Shown in pieces: positions 63,710-64,000 of a DNA stretch of 64,000 bases (the first letter of the stretch is position 1; every line of letters begins with the position of its first letter). Position numbers and translations under genes: made by a program. Source of the DNA: JAZNQL01 sp045531205 (lineage in GTDB: Bacteria; Bacillota; Clostridia; UMGS1883; UMGS1540); NCBI GenBank assembly GCA_045531205.1, contig JAZSDN010000002.1, positions 10,943-74,942 of the forward strand, given 5' to 3'. The notes beneath the pieces were generated by a model. The model did no database searches and had not been told where the DNA came from. It was given only the letters and a program-made list of their open reading frames with translations.

Positions 63710-64000
63710 TTAGAATTCGTAAACAGCTCTCAAAACAACATCATTTCGGGGTGCTGCGTTGTTGTTTGCAACTCCGACAAGCTTGTTATCATACACATTA
63801 AGCACCTTAATTACACGGCTTTCGCTGTCTGTTGCAGTGCCAGCGGTATATCTCGGGCAGTCGCAATAATAAGCCGCACCGTTCCAAGTGCCACCCGTCC
63901 AATTTCGGTTAGGAATAAATGTTGTGCAAAAATCGGTGTTATTTACTGTGCTTGTATCGGGGTCATAGTCACTCCAAAGCAACATCCAACCGTGTTCACA
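63710..64000 (-). CDS. C-terminus of a phage tail or minor structural protein (cut by window edge)
   Basis: The frame is open to the right edge (97 codons). CEHGWMLLWSDYDPDTSTVN, FIPNRNWTGGTWNGAAYYCD and VVLRAVYEF at the end resemble C-termini of minor tail proteins or fibres in Clostridial phages. It precedes the lysis genes, which usually follow tail fibres. Confidence 0.7.
   Translation of the reverse strand, partial: CEHGWMLLWSDYDPDTSTVNNTDFCTTFIPNRNWTGGTWNGAAYYCDCPRYTAGTATDSESRVIKVLNVYDNKLVGVANNNAAPRNDVVLRAVYEF

Overview
The window is most of the genome of a temperate, contractile-tailed (myovirus-like) bacteriophage or prophage. The host is probably a low-GC, Gram-positive Clostridia bacterium of the gut type. 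The evidence is AT-rich DNA, strong GGAGG ribosome sites, and many families typical of Firmicutes phages: PBSX-type terminase, SPP1-like portal, MuF head protein, YopX, DUF4314, DUF3846, DUF1351/RecT, PcfJ/PcfK and a serine integrase. Almost everything is read from the minus strand. The exceptions are the repressor-integrase block (38.4-41.2 kb) and one lone gene at 61.5 kb.

Layout in minus-strand transcription order. Late structural genes run from terminase (19.3 kb) through portal, MuF head protein, four tRNAs, tandem terminators, scaffold, major capsid protein, neck proteins, a metallophosphoesterase fibre, tail sheath, tube and frameshifted tail chaperones to the tape measure, which is cut by the left edge. 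The right edge cuts the C-terminus of another tail protein. It is followed leftward by an XhlA-like protein, holin, endolysin and a bidirectional terminator at 61.8 kb. The two cut edges fit a circular or permuted map, with the baseplate and remaining tail genes outside the window.

The replication and recombination block (19.3-37.8 kb, minus) holds a 7-deazaguanine DNA-modification cassette (transporter, QueF-like, QueC, DpdA-like, ParB-like). It also holds an ArpU-like regulator, dUTPase, RusA, helicase loader, initiator, two HNH nucleases, SSB, an MBL-fold protein, RecT/Bet and DUF1351. A promoter at 29.1 kb is followed by a 15-codon leader peptide, alternative hairpins and a terminator, which looks like a transcription attenuator.

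The lysogeny block (38.2-41.2 kb) has an XRE repressor and a large serine integrase. Two short proteins that resemble catalytic domains of serine recombinases but lack the serine follow it.

The most striking region is 41.3-44.9 kb. One promoter appears to drive an array of five related long-stem RNAs interleaved with tRNA-Lys and tRNA-Glu, then a Ro60/TROVE protein, a ribbon-helix-helix protein, two small membrane proteins and an SPFH/stomatin-like protein. The five RNAs share a stem and internal loop. Two of them carry complete but circularly permuted tRNA bodies with the acceptor stem closed by a loop. I interpret the array as phage Y RNAs that mimic tRNAs.

The 44.9-61.3 kb block is a dense accessory and early region of about 35 small genes, including zinc-ribbon proteins, a Lar-like protein, a radical SAM enzyme, PcfJ/PcfK, a DUF4942 DNA methyltransferase and a four-member PCKVGDTVY family. 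Promoters sharing a TGCGAATAGAA box and an ATTATAC-N10-GTATAAT dyad drive these blocks.
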